Assembly (NCBI RefSeq): GCF_030272615.1
Contig: NC_081413.1
Location: 720,267,867-720,331,866 of the forward strand
Reading direction: 5' to 3'
Source of the DNA: Cryptomeria japonica
Taxonomy: Eukaryota; Streptophyta; Pinopsida; Cupressales; Cupressaceae
Length of the DNA stretch: 64,000 bases
The notes beneath the pieces are model-generated. The model made no database searches and had not been told where the DNA came from. It worked only from the letters and a program-made list of their open reading frames with translations. Both the position numbers and the translations under genes were made by a program. Below, piece after piece: positions 45,787-55,100 of the stretch (position 1 is its first letter; every line of letters starts with the position of its first letter).

Positions 45787-47175
45787 TTCAAGAATAAGCA
45801 TAGGAGAAACAAAGATAAATCATGCTACTATGTTGATGAGGAAGGAGTAAGTGATGACTCAGAGGAAGAACCGGCAAGAGACTCTGCTAGTGGATCTAGC
45901 AGTGGAAAGGAATGGGTGTTCTATGTTATAAAAGGAAGATAAACCGGAACCGGTTATCAAGAATGAAGAAGAGGCTCTGGCAACAAAAGTTGAAGAAAAG
46001 GATGAATGGGTAATTGATAGTGGATGCTCACATCATATGACTGGAGATAAAAGAAATTTTTGTCCCTGCAAGAATATAATGGTGGTCAAGTCAAATTTGG
46101 GGATGACAAATAATGTATGATCAAAGGTAGAGGTATTATTTCTTTGGATGGTAAGCATAATACTAATAATGTTTACTATGTAGAAGGTTTAAAGCATAAT
46201 CTTTTCAGTGTTGGTCAATTGGTGGATAAGGGATTCCAACTTCAGTTCAAATATAGAAAATACAAAATCATTAACAGAACTGGCTTGGAGATTGCAATCG
46301 ATACTTAGATGGGAGGTAATATCTTTCACTTGAACATTGGTGATAAGACATGTTTGATTGCTCATATTTATGAGAGTTGATTATGGCATAAGAAGTTGTG
46401 TCATGTTAATTTTGATTGTATTGTTAAGATCAATTCAACAAAGGCAGTTAAAGAAATACCTAAGATTATAAAGCCTCATAATCCGGTATGTAAGGAATGT
46501 CAATTAGGAAAGAAAGTTAGAACTTCTTTTAAGAGAATACATGATAAATATAATGATGTGCTTGATTTAATTCATACTAACTTATGTGGTCCAGCAAGTA
46601 CCAAAAGCTTTCAAGGTGATAGGTACTTCATGCTAATAATTGATGATTATTCTAGAATGATGTGGGTGACTTTTCTAAGGGAGAAGTCTAAAGTTTTTGA
46701 GAAATTCAAGATCTTGAAAGCAATGGTGGAAATAGAAATTGGATTGAAAATCAAATGTCTGAGATCAGATCAAGGTGGTGAGTTCACATCTCATGAATTT
46801 AATAGTTAGAGTGAGATAAATAGAATTAGGAGACAATTATTAGCACCCCAGACTCCTCATCAGAATGGATTAGTGGAAAGGAAGAATAGAACCATTTTGG
46901 ATGCACCAAGAACCATGATAATGGAAGCCAAATTTCCTCACATCTACTGGAGAGAAGCAGTGAGCACAACAGTCTACACATTCAACATAGTTCATATCAA
47001 AGGTGAAATTGGTAAGACTCTTTATGAATTATGGTTTGGACATACACCTACTCTTAAATATTTCAAAATTTTTAGAAGTAAATGTTATATCAAAAGGGAT
47101 GATTCAATTGGGAAGTTTGATCCTAGATGTGATGAAGGGATATTTCTTGGATATTCAATTCAGAGCAAAGCATAT
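45787..47175 (+). pseudogene. copia B protease and integrase, first part
   Basis: Protease KDEWVIDSGCSHHMTGDKR (46000-46055) with intact DSG. A frameshift follows, then GRGIISLDGKHNTNNVYYVE. GAG-pre-integrase block LCHVNFDCIVKINSTK and CKECQLGKK (46396-46510). The integrase core has LIHTNLCGP (first Asp changed to Asn), IIDDYSRMMWVTFL, SDQGGEFTSHEF with stop TAG (46807), LVERKNRTILD, HIYWREAVSTTVYTFN and IFLGYSIQSKAY, where element E is inserted at 47175. CATAT (47171-47175) is the left target duplication. Confidence 0.88.
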
Positions 47176-47347
47176 TGTAGCGTCCTAAAATTGCGACACT
47201 TGCAATTTCAACTGCATTTCGGTCTTCACGATGGCGACGCAACACACAACCTGAATGGAGACCCCAAAACTTGCTCACGACACTGAAAACTGCATTTTTC
47301 AAGCACCATTGGCCTGAACCTCCTTGCACCCCGCTGTCCCGGAGGTG

Positions 47348-47471
47348 GGACCAGAGCGCCCAGCGCCCTGGTCCCTCAGGACCAAGGCGCCCAGTGCCCT
47401 GGTCCTCCAGGACCATGGCGCCCAGTGCCCTGGTCCTCCAGGACCATGGCGCCCAGCGCCCTGGTCCCTGG
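47348..47471 (+). repeat. 31-bp GC-rich tandem repeat in E LTR
   Basis: Four units starting at 47348, 47379, 47410 and 47441, like GGACCATGGCGCCCAGTGCC followed by CTGGTCCTCCA. The 3' LTR has three units (54008-54100). Each unit can fold, with AGGACCA pairing to TGGTCCT around a GGCGCC core. Confidence 0.9.
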
Positions 47472-48066
47472 GTCCTATTTTGGGCCCGGTTTCCTAAGTG
47501 ATATCGGGTCTTTTTGATTGCAATTTGGAAATATACTTCCCTGGTCGGCCTAAGGTCGGGAAAATCAGTCTATCAACCCTAATTGACAAGTATATAAACT
47601 ACATTTTTCTCTCTCATTTGAGATGGATGAGAAGGACATATGTGAAAGGCGTGGAAACTATACTCAAGCATTCAAGCATTCAAGCATTCAAGCAATTGAT
47701 CATTCCAAGTCTCCATTCAAGGCTAAGTGTTGCATTCAAGTCAAGGATTCAACCATTGAAGAGGATATCACTTATTACATGCTACATACTACAACATACA
47801 ACATCTAAACCTTCGCACATAAGGATACCAACATCCTTAGAACAAGGTATTAGTACTTATCTTACAGTCATTTACATTTACAGCACTTGCTCATTTCTTG
47901 GTTAATTCCAAAACTGGGGTTTGACCTAAAGGCAAACCCCTAATCCCTAACCCCCCATCGTCTTCGCTTTTCTGTGTGTAGGTTGCAGGTACGCGGCTGA
48001 GATTGAAGATTTGGAATCCTTGTGCAGAGACGAACCGATCCCACTTCATTTCGCGGATTTTTCGGA

Positions 48067-48093
48067 GGACCGTGGCGCCGGGCGCCATCGTCC
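48067..48093 (+). other. GC-rich hairpin in E LTR
   Basis: GGACCGTGGCGC and GCGCCATCGTCC pair at 10 of 12 positions around a three-base loop. The same cassette recurs in the leader (48866, 49490), the 3' LTR (about 54696) and, inverted, in the solo LTR at 26644. Confidence 0.65.
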
Positions 48094-48474
48094 CGACAAC
48101 TTTTTCTCAAATTCAAAGGACAGCGCCGTATCGACATTCTACTGCTAATTCCAGGTCCGCAGCTTCATCCTATAACCCGAACTCAGTTTATAAGCGAATC
48201 TTTATGACTTTCTATGCATGCTTAGCTTAATTTCCTTAATCAACATTCTTTACAAAAGAGGGTAGCCTTGCTTTCCTAACCCTTGAAATTCATTTAGCAT
48301 CCAACCTTACATTGTGTGGGATTGGATCTTATGAGTTTCAACCCCTCTTTTGAATGTAAAGTCTTCCCCCTAAGTGAAAACCCATCGAATCCTAGCGAAC
48401 CTCCCTTCTCTCTCCTCGGAGTTAGAAGAGGGGAGACCAACTAGGGTTCGACCGCGATTTTCCGCTTTACATTT

Positions 48475-48490
48475 TGGTGAACCTGACGTG
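48475..48490 (+). promoter_or_regulatory. primer-binding site of E
   Basis: TGGTGAACCTGACGTG, three bases after the LTR and identical to that of D. Confidence 0.8.
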
Positions 48491-49737
48491 AACATCCTTT
48501 CTGATTATTCATGATTAGATCTGAAAATTGATTCCTTGATTACATTTCCATGTTTGATCTTTTGCAAAATTTTAGAGGTGATTGCATAAAAACCCTAAAT
48601 TTTCTTTTTTGAACATTGAACTTGCGAAATGTTTAATTATTAATGCTTGCTTCAGATCTGCTTTTCTATTATAAATTATCAATTCATATCTGTACTTTAA
48701 AAATTAAGTGGTTAAATGTTAAAACCCTAATTTTTGAAACCCTCTTAATTCAACCTTTATCTGACAATTTGACCGATCAAAACATCTCCAAATCAGCTAT
48801 AACTTTGGATTCTGCAATAAAATCACAATATCTTGCATCCCTGAAAATTTGGAAAAAAGTTGCGAGGACCGTGTTGCACTCCGAGCGCCATCGTCCCCGA
48901 CATTTTTTCCAAAATTTCGGGAGCGAGATCTTGCTGTATTTTCCTGCTAAAATCCAGAATTTTGGCTGATTTTGTCAATTATAACACTTTCAAAATTACA
49001 GTCAAAGTTGGTCTTGTGATTGCTTGGTTTAAGGCTCCTAATCATTCAAAAATTGTTGAAATTGAAATTTTGTGTCAAAATTGTGTTCTTACTGTCCTAA
49101 ATCTGAAAATTGTGTTTGCATTCATTCAAAATTTCAGTGCTTTATTCAAATTCTTGCATTTTGTGACTTTTGAAATTAAGTGCCTAATTACAACAACTTC
49201 GATTTCCGCTTTCAAAATTGAATTTTGCGTGAAATTGAGTCAATTTTTAAATTTCAAAACTTGCACTGCTTTTGACATTCCCTCTAAAATCATAAAATTC
49301 AAAATTTCAGTTTCCCTCTCTTTTTCAAAATTCAAAATTTTGCATTTTTCGACAATCTTGATAGGGTTTAATTTTGAGATTGCAACTTTAATTTGGCCTA
49401 TCTACAGATCGTAAAATCACTCAATTTTTTCAGATTAGCTCTAAAATCATCATACCTTTCATCCCTGCAAATTTCAAAAAAAGTTGCAAGGACCGTGTTG
49501 CACTCCGAGCGCCACGGTCCCGGACATTTTTTCCGAAATTTCGGGAGACTGTTGTGATTGCATTTAACAGCTTAAATCTGGAAGATTGGCTGTTTTTACT
49601 GAAAATTGCTACCTCTAAATTCAAAATCTTTTCTCTCTCTCTAGTGCATGAGTTTTACAACAAAAACCCCTACTTACACTATTCTCGTTAGACGAAGCCG
49701 TAGAATTAAGTCTTTCTGAGGTTTAACTATTGAGGAG
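48491..49737 (+). other. leader of E with duplicated cassette
   Basis: About 1.25 kb, T-rich, without coding similarity; the 184-codon open frame at 48860-49414 has no domain. A segment of about 130 bp is present twice (48830-48940 and 49445-49560), each with GGACCGTGTTGCACTCCGAG, GCGCCA and GTCCC followed by ATTTTTTCC.AAATTTCGGG. Retroelement leaders commonly hold packaging signals, so this duplication is a candidate. Confidence 0.6.
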
Positions 49738-51030
49738 ATGGAACCTAATTTGAGTAGTCTTTTTAACGAGGACATGGGTAATTCCTCTAATCCTCCGAAT
49801 GATGAAGAAGCTCCCCATGAAGTTTCTGTTGAACAACTTTCCAAATTGGATAACCAATTTGATGATTTTCACCAATGGATGTCTCATGAGTATCCCGATA
49901 GTCAAGCTCTTCCTTTAATTGAGGGTCTAAAACACATGCTTCAAAGTGATAAGAATGGAATTGGTATTTTGTGTGGTATTTCACACATTGTGAATTCGAA
50001 CGTGATGCCTATGAAGAGTTGTGCTGAATCTTTAGGTTATACACAACCTCCTACACAAGACAATCATTCTATTCCTTTGACCACTCCTATTGCTAGTATA
50101 CCTACCTTTACATCAAACATCATGGCTACCTCTATACAAGACATTCCTCCTGTGATCACTAGTCATGGGGGCAATCCTCCTTCTTCAATTAACCCTATTC
50201 CTTCATTCAATCCGACTTCTTCATTCATTCCTTCAATAAGTATTCCTATTACATCTTCACAAATGAACATGACACAAGGGGGCAATTCATTTAACCATTC
50301 CATTCCTCCTTGTAGTGTTCCTCCTATCCAATCATCTCCTATGGTTGACTATCATAGGGTCCCACCACCTTACTCTTTACCTTCTTTCAATAACATCACA
50401 CCTCCATTTCAATCTAACACACCTAATATGAACTCTTCGACTGAAGCGACCATTAATAATCTAGCACAAACTGTCTCTTCTTTACAGCAACAAATTGCCT
50501 CTATGAATCAATCTAAGTTTAGTGTGCCCACATTTGACGTTGTGAGCCCACTTTCTCTTGACATTGTTCGAGCTATTCCTCCTAAACATGTTGAAATCCC
50601 GCATTTTGAGCTTTATAATGGTAAAGGAGATCCTCTAACACATGTTAAGACTTTTCAAACAATTTGTACTGATTTTGCTTATGACCAAAGGTTGCTTGCA
50701 AAACTATTCACTAGAACATTAAGAGACAAAGCCCTACAATGGTATTGCTCGTTGCCTTCTTATTCTATTACTTCTTTCGAACAACTTGCAAATGCTTTCA
50801 TTCAACAATTTCAAAACAACATAAGTCCTAAAGTTACTTTGATTGATTTAATGCATTGTAAACAAGGTGTTAAAGAAAAAGTGACTGATTTCATTGGTAG
50901 ATATAAGCATTTGTATGCTCAAATTTCTTTTCCAGTTCCTGATAATGATATTCAAAGAATCTTTATTTCTAATTTGCAAAAAGATATTCGAGACAAACTT
51001 CTATTTTCTGAGTTTACTTCTTTCCACTAG
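49738..51030 (+). CDS. E gag (capsid-like), to in-frame TAG
   Basis: 430 residues from ATG 49738, the first ATG of the long frame. Residues 1-120 are acidic with no clear domain. About 120-235 is Pro/Ser/Thr-rich (repeated IPSFNPTSS, SIPPCSVPPI). About 240-262 is a short coiled coil (TINNLAQTVSSLQQQIASM). From about 285 is the Retrotrans_gag domain of Ty3/gypsy-like elements: PHFELYNGKGDPLTHVKTF, LFTRTLRDKALQWYCSLP, FEQLANAFIQQFQNNISPKV, DFIGRYKHLYAQI. The TAG at 51028 replaces what would read as Gln (H-Q-LCATLHNY), a C-to-T change. The same frame continues. Gag would form the particle that packages element RNA. Confidence 0.85.
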   Translation: MEPNLSSLFNEDMGNSSNPPNDEEAPHEVSVEQLSKLDNQFDDFHQWMSHEYPDSQALPLIEGLKHMLQSDKNGIGILCGISHIVNSNVMPMKSCAESLGYTQPPTQDNHSIPLTTPIASIPTFTSNIMATSIQDIPPVITSHGGNPPSSINPIPSFNPTSSFIPSISIPITSSQMNMTQGGNSFNHSIPPCSVPPIQSSPMVDYHRVPPPYSLPSFNNITPPFQSNTPNMNSSTEATINNLAQTVSSLQQQIASMNQSKFSVPTFDVVSPLSLDIVRAIPPKHVEIPHFELYNGKGDPLTHVKTFQTICTDFAYDQRLLAKLFTRTLRDKALQWYCSLPSYSITSFEQLANAFIQQFQNNISPKVTLIDLMHCKQGVKEKVTDFIGRYKHLYAQISFPVPDNDIQRIFISNLQKDIRDKLLFSEFTSFH

Positions 51031-51726
51031 TTGTGCGCCACTCTTCACAATTATCAACTGACTGTGAGTCAAATGGAACAATCACATCCTATGGCTCCGA
51101 GTGATAAGGGTGATAGCAGTCAACAACCATTTGGGAAGTTTAAACCGAACATAGATTCCATCAAATTCAATGAAAACATCATCAACAACAATGTGAATGC
51201 AGCATCAGGTGTGCCTCCTATTTCTAAATTTTTCAGGAAAGAAAGAAAGTATACTCCTTTGAATGAATCATTGCATAGTATTATGAATAAATTATTGGAA
51301 CAAAATGTGCTTACTCTTCCTCCTATAAGGCAAATTGATCCTACAAAGATTACTTCACCTTATTTTGATCACAAAGCTTTTTGTCACTTTTATCGTCAGC
51401 CTGGGCATGATACTGAAAAATGTTTTTCTTTAAAGGGTAAAATTCAAGATTTGATTGATAATAATACTATTTCTGTTTCTGGAGTGAATGATAAAGGCAA
51501 CACATCTGTAGCTCCTCCTAACCAAAATCTTCAGATTTTTACTGATCCATTACCTTCTCATACCTCTAATGCGATTGAGGCTAATGATTCCTCTTTCTCA
51601 TCTGATGGTCTTGTGTCTATGACTCCGAATGTGATTAACTTTGTAGAGCAGCAAGAAATCCCTAAAGAACCTTCCATCACATTTGATTCCAGTGAAACCA
51701 TTAGAGCACCTGATGGTCCGTTATAA
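51031..51726 (+). CDS. E nucleocapsid region (zinc knuckle), to in-frame TAA
   Basis: Continues the gag frame past TAG. It first finishes the gag domain (LCATLHNYQLTVSQMEQ), then a linker. At about 51382-51440 is CHFYRQPGHDTEKCFSLKGK, the C-x2-H/R-x5-H-x4-C type knuckle typical of plant Tat-like gypsy gag, followed by KIQDLIDNNTIS. It ends in a Ser/Asp-rich stretch at TAA 51724, where CAA (Gln) would fit. Without readthrough it would not be translated with gag, so the element may now be dying or may tolerate low readthrough. Confidence 0.75.
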   Translation: MCATLHNYQLTVSQMEQSHPMAPSDKGDSSQQPFGKFKPNIDSIKFNENIINNNVNAASGVPPISKFFRKERKYTPLNESLHSIMNKLLEQNVLTLPPIRQIDPTKITSPYFDHKAFCHFYRQPGHDTEKCFSLKGKIQDLIDNNTISVSGVNDKGNTSVAPPNQNLQIFTDPLPSHTSNAIEANDSSFSSDGLVSMTPNVINFVEQQEIPKEPSITFDSSETIRAPDGPL

Positions 51727-53091
51727 ATAGTTGCAAAAGTTAAGAATACACCTTGCCGTGGAGTGCTTATTGATCCTTCGTGCATGGTTAATGTTATTAC
51801 TGAAGAATTCCTTTTTACTTTGCAATTGAATCAAGTGATCTATGACAAAACAGATGTGATTGTGAAACTATTTGATGCATTTTCTTCTCCTGCAATTGGT
51901 TCTATTACATTGCCTATTGAGGTCCATAACAAATCCCTTGATGTGAACTTTGCTATTATTCCATCTTTTGAACAATTTCGTGTGAAGCTTGGCTATCCTT
52001 GGCTATCTTCCATGAAAGCTATTGCTTCTCCTATTCACAAGTGTTTGAAATTTCCCCATAATGGTGAAGTCGTTACTGTCAATCATAGTCTCTTTAAACC
52101 AGCTGAAAGAACTTCTAGTGTTCCTATAGATTACTTTTGGCCTAAACAATTCCAATCTCTTCCTCCGCGAAGTGATCATCTTTTCAAATCTTATCAAAAG
52201 TGGAAAACAGATATGATCCTATCTCTAAGTGAACCTAGAACACCTAAACTTGACATTCCTATCATTCTTGAGAAGGAAATTCTTCCTTTGAAAGACAAAA
52301 CTAATGTCTTTCCCCAAGAAGATTCCCAACCCGTCCCCATGGATGTGACTATGTCTATGCCTAATAAATCTTCTAAAAGTAGACCTATACCTCCTCGTCA
52401 TGATGGACTTGGTCTTCTTCCTAAACCAAGAATTCTTCCCTTATATGGAGCAGTTCCTCCTCCTGCCTTCTATAGAGAGAAGAGACCTTCTTCTTCTCCT
52501 ATTATCCAGCCTAAGAGACCACAACCTAAACATCCAAGTGATAGGGATGAGAACATTCCTCCTCCTCTATCTTCTACACTTCCTACTAAGACTAGACGTA
52601 ATCGTTCTGCACGGGAACGCCGACGAAAGCGTCGTCTTAGGGCTCAAGCAGCTGCTTTTCAAACTTTACAATCTCCAAAAACACCTTCAACAAGCATTAT
52701 TCCATTTTCTCCTCAGCCGGATATTGAGCCTAAATTTCCTAAACATAAGATGCATGATGGTCTTGATCCTGTGCGAGTTAAAGATCCTATTTTTATAAAT
52801 CTTGATGATGATATAGATGAAAATGTTATACCTGATGAAAATGTTACTCCTCTTGCTTTTGATAGCGAATATGAACTTGTTGATGTTGATAACCATTTAT
52901 CTAATGAATTTTCTAAAGCACTTATCCTAGCTCCTAGACAAGAACAATGTGGCACGGAACATGAACATAGCCCTTGTTTGGATCTTGTGATAGCTCCATC
53001 TGCTGTGTTGGATGTTCCTCCTCTAGCGTGTTCCCTGCCTTCCCGAAACATTGATCAGCAAGATCGGGGGGTAGATGACGTTCTAGACTAG
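51727..53091 (+). CDS. E protease-like region and Arg-rich C-terminus
   Basis: Same frame again, with no shift; ATG at 51763. IVAKVKNTPCRGVLIDPSCM then VNVITEEFLFTLQL is the retropepsin N-terminal block, but the catalytic D-[ST]-G reads D-P-S, so activity is doubtful. The fold continues (IGSITLPIEVHNKSLDVNFA, FRVKLGYPWLSSMKAIASPI) as in plant gypsy proteases. About 160-310 is Pro-rich. Near 52590-52650 is a strongly basic segment (RRNRSARERRRKRRLRAQ), possibly RNA-binding or nuclear targeting. The end is acidic and the stop is TAG 53089. RT would follow in an autonomous element, but none does. Confidence 0.7.
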   Translation: MVAKVKNTPCRGVLIDPSCMVNVITEEFLFTLQLNQVIYDKTDVIVKLFDAFSSPAIGSITLPIEVHNKSLDVNFAIIPSFEQFRVKLGYPWLSSMKAIASPIHKCLKFPHNGEVVTVNHSLFKPAERTSSVPIDYFWPKQFQSLPPRSDHLFKSYQKWKTDMILSLSEPRTPKLDIPIILEKEILPLKDKTNVFPQEDSQPVPMDVTMSMPNKSSKSRPIPPRHDGLGLLPKPRILPLYGAVPPPAFYREKRPSSSPIIQPKRPQPKHPSDRDENIPPPLSSTLPTKTRRNRSARERRRKRRLRAQAAAFQTLQSPKTPSTSIIPFSPQPDIEPKFPKHKMHDGLDPVRVKDPIFINLDDDIDENVIPDENVTPLAFDSEYELVDVDNHLSNEFSKALILAPRQEQCGTEHEHSPCLDLVIAPSAVLDVPPLACSLPSRNIDQQDRGVDDVLD

Positions 53092-53785
53092 TTACATTAG
53101 CATGGCAGATTCTCTCCCCCTCCCTTTTGTTACTTCTTCTATATGTTATTCTCATTCTTCTATTTGTCGTCCTTAGTGTTGTCTACTTGAGGACGATGCA
53201 AAGCATTGAGATCTCTCGATCTCTCTCATGTTGACTCAAAAGACACATGTGTTCCCTTCTTCTAGGTGACCTTCCTTGATTGGGGAATGAAGAACAATTA
53301 TGCATACATACATATGATATATATACATGAATTAGCATACAGCATACTGACCCCGAGGAAAGCGAAGTCACCTCGTGCTTTGTGTTTTGTGTCTATTATC
53401 CTTGGGTTTATCTCACACTTGGGGGCTAAATCTGTGCGATAATGTGCTCCTTTTCCTTTCTCATTTCTTATGTGTATCACTACGTTAAAACAATCACCCC
53501 CATTGAGGCGTGTGCGATCGCTTTAACGTAGGGGGGCATACACCCTGTCTATCCTTTCAAAGATACTTGAAAATTTCTTGGCAAACTTAGCTTTGTCTTG
53601 AAGATTTTTGGTATTTCTTTTGCATGACTCATAGTGAGGGAACCTTACTACTGACAGTCATGGTTCTCCCTCGTGATCTTCCCTTTTACTTTGTCAATCG
53701 AAGTCGTAAGATCCTTAGTCCACTGGGGGCTTGGTGTATCTTGCCTCCTTGACGTGGTGAAAGTCTTTCAACGTTGTTTCCTTGT
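53092..53785 (+). other. 3' UTR of E
   Basis: No coding signal. Contains a perfect 10-bp inverted repeat, CTACGTTAAA (53480-53489) and TTTAACGTAG (53522-53531), and G-run words CACTTGGGGGCT (53408) and CACTGGGGGCTTGG (53721). Confidence 0.65.
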
Positions 53786-53835
53786 ACTTTATCGGAAGTA
53801 TGAGCATACATACTCCCGCTAAAGTGGGGGCTAAA
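53786..53835 (+). promoter_or_regulatory. hairpin and polypurine tract of E
   Basis: ACTTTATCGGAAGTATG (53786-53802) pairs with CATACTCCCGCTAAAGT (53809-53825) at 15 of 17 positions around a six-base loop. GGGGGCTAAA then leads into the 3' LTR. Confidence 0.75.
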
Positions 53836-55100
53836 TGTAGCGTCCTAAAATTGTGACACTTGCAATTTCGACTGCATTTCGGTCTTCACGATGGCGACGC
53901 AACACGCAACCTGAATGGAGACCCCAAAACTTGCTCATGACACTGAAAACTGCATTTTTCAAGCACCATTGGCCTGAACCTCCTTGCACCCCGCTGTCCC
54001 GGAGGTGGGACCAGAGCGCCCAACGCCCTGGTCCCTCAGGACCAGGGTGCCCAGCGCCCTGGTCCTCTAGGACCATGGCGCCCAGCACCCTGGTCCCTGG
54101 GTCCTATTTTGGGCCCGGTTTCCTAAGTGATATCAGGTCTTTTTTATTGCAATTTGGAAATATACTTCCCTGGTCGGCCTAAGGTCGGGAAAATCAGTCT
54201 ATCAACCCTAATTGACAAGTATATAAACTACATTTTTCTCTCTCATTTGAGATGGATGAGAAGGACATATGTGAAAGGCGTGGAAACTATACTCAAGCAT
54301 TCAAGCATTCAAGCATTCAAGCAATTGATCATTCCAAGTCTCCATTCAAGGCTAAGTGTTGCATTCAAGTCAAGGATTCAACCATTGAAGAGGAGATCAC
54401 TTATTACATGCTACATACTACAACATACAACATCTAAACCTTCGCACATAAGGATACCAACATCCTTAGAACAAGGTATTAGTACTTGTCTTACAGTCAT
54501 TTACATTTACAGCACTTGCTCATTTCTTGGTTAATTCCAAAACCGGGGTTTGACCTAAAGGCAAACCCCTAATCCCTAACCCCCCATCGTCTTCTCTTTT
54601 ATGTGTGTAGGTTGCAGGTACGCGGCTGAGATTGAAGATTTGGAATCCTTGTGCAGAGACGAACCGATCCCACTTCATTTCGCGGATTTTTCGGAGGACC
54701 GTGGCGCCGGGCGCCATCGTCCCGACAACTTTTTCTCAAATTCAAAGGACAGCGCCGTATCGACATTCTACTGCTAATTCCAGGTCCGCAGCTTCATCCT
54801 ATAACCTGAACTCAGTTTATAAGCGAATCTTTATGACTTTCTATGCATGCTTAGCTTAATTTCCTTAATCAACATTCTTTACAAAAGAGGGTAGCCTTGC
54901 TTTCCTAACCCTTGAAATTCATTTAGCATCCAACCTTACATTGTGTGGGATTGGATCTTATGAGTTTCAACCCCTCCTTTGAATGTAAAGTCTTCCCCCT
55001 AAGTGAAAACCCATCGAATCCTAGCGAACCTCCCTTATCTCTCCTCGGAGTTAGAAGAGGGGAGACCAACTAGGGTTCGACCGCGATTTTCCGCTTTACA
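53836..55100 (+). repeat. 3' LTR of E
   Basis: TGTAGCGTCCTAAAATTGTG to TTTTCCGCTTTACA, followed by CATAT. Nearly identical to 47176-48471 except for one missing 31-bp unit and scattered substitutions. Confidence 0.95.

Larger units (their letters stand above)
47176..48471 (+). repeat. 5' LTR of E
   Basis: TGTAGCGTCCTAAAATTGCG to TTTTCCGCTTTACA. Four 31-bp GC-rich units at 47348-47471, a TATA-like AGTATATAAACTAC near 47589, a CAAGCATTCAAGCATTCAAG run near 47665, and a GC-rich hairpin at 48067-48093. Confidence 0.95.
47176..55100 (+). mobile_element. element E: young non-autonomous gag-protease LTR element
   Basis: LTRs 47176-48471 (1296 bp) and 53836-55100 (1265 bp) with a perfect duplication CATAT (47171-47175, 55101-55105). 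Excision rejoins copia B pol (QSKAY then the following codons). The LTRs are nearly identical apart from one 31-bp repeat unit and scattered substitutions. One frame (49738-53091) encodes gag, zinc knuckle and a protease-like domain. From 53092 to the 3' LTR there is no RT, RNase H or integrase. It therefore resembles the TR-GAG type of plant non-autonomous element. It moved recently, so the missing enzymes must exist elsewhere in the genome. Confidence 0.93.

Noticed and set aside
47123-47416. Gly-rich minus-strand ORF over the E LTR start, repeated near 53831-54088
   Set aside because: Open because of the GC-rich 31-bp repeats. It spans the insertion junction at one copy, so it cannot be a gene.
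48860-49414. 184-codon open frame in the E leader
   Set aside because: Phe/Ile/Lys-rich from T-rich sequence, overlapping a duplicated non-coding cassette, and the E gag start lies downstream.
53092-53835. Envelope-like gene after pol in E
   Set aside because: No open frame of useful length, no signal peptide or membrane segment; the stretch is a 3' UTR.
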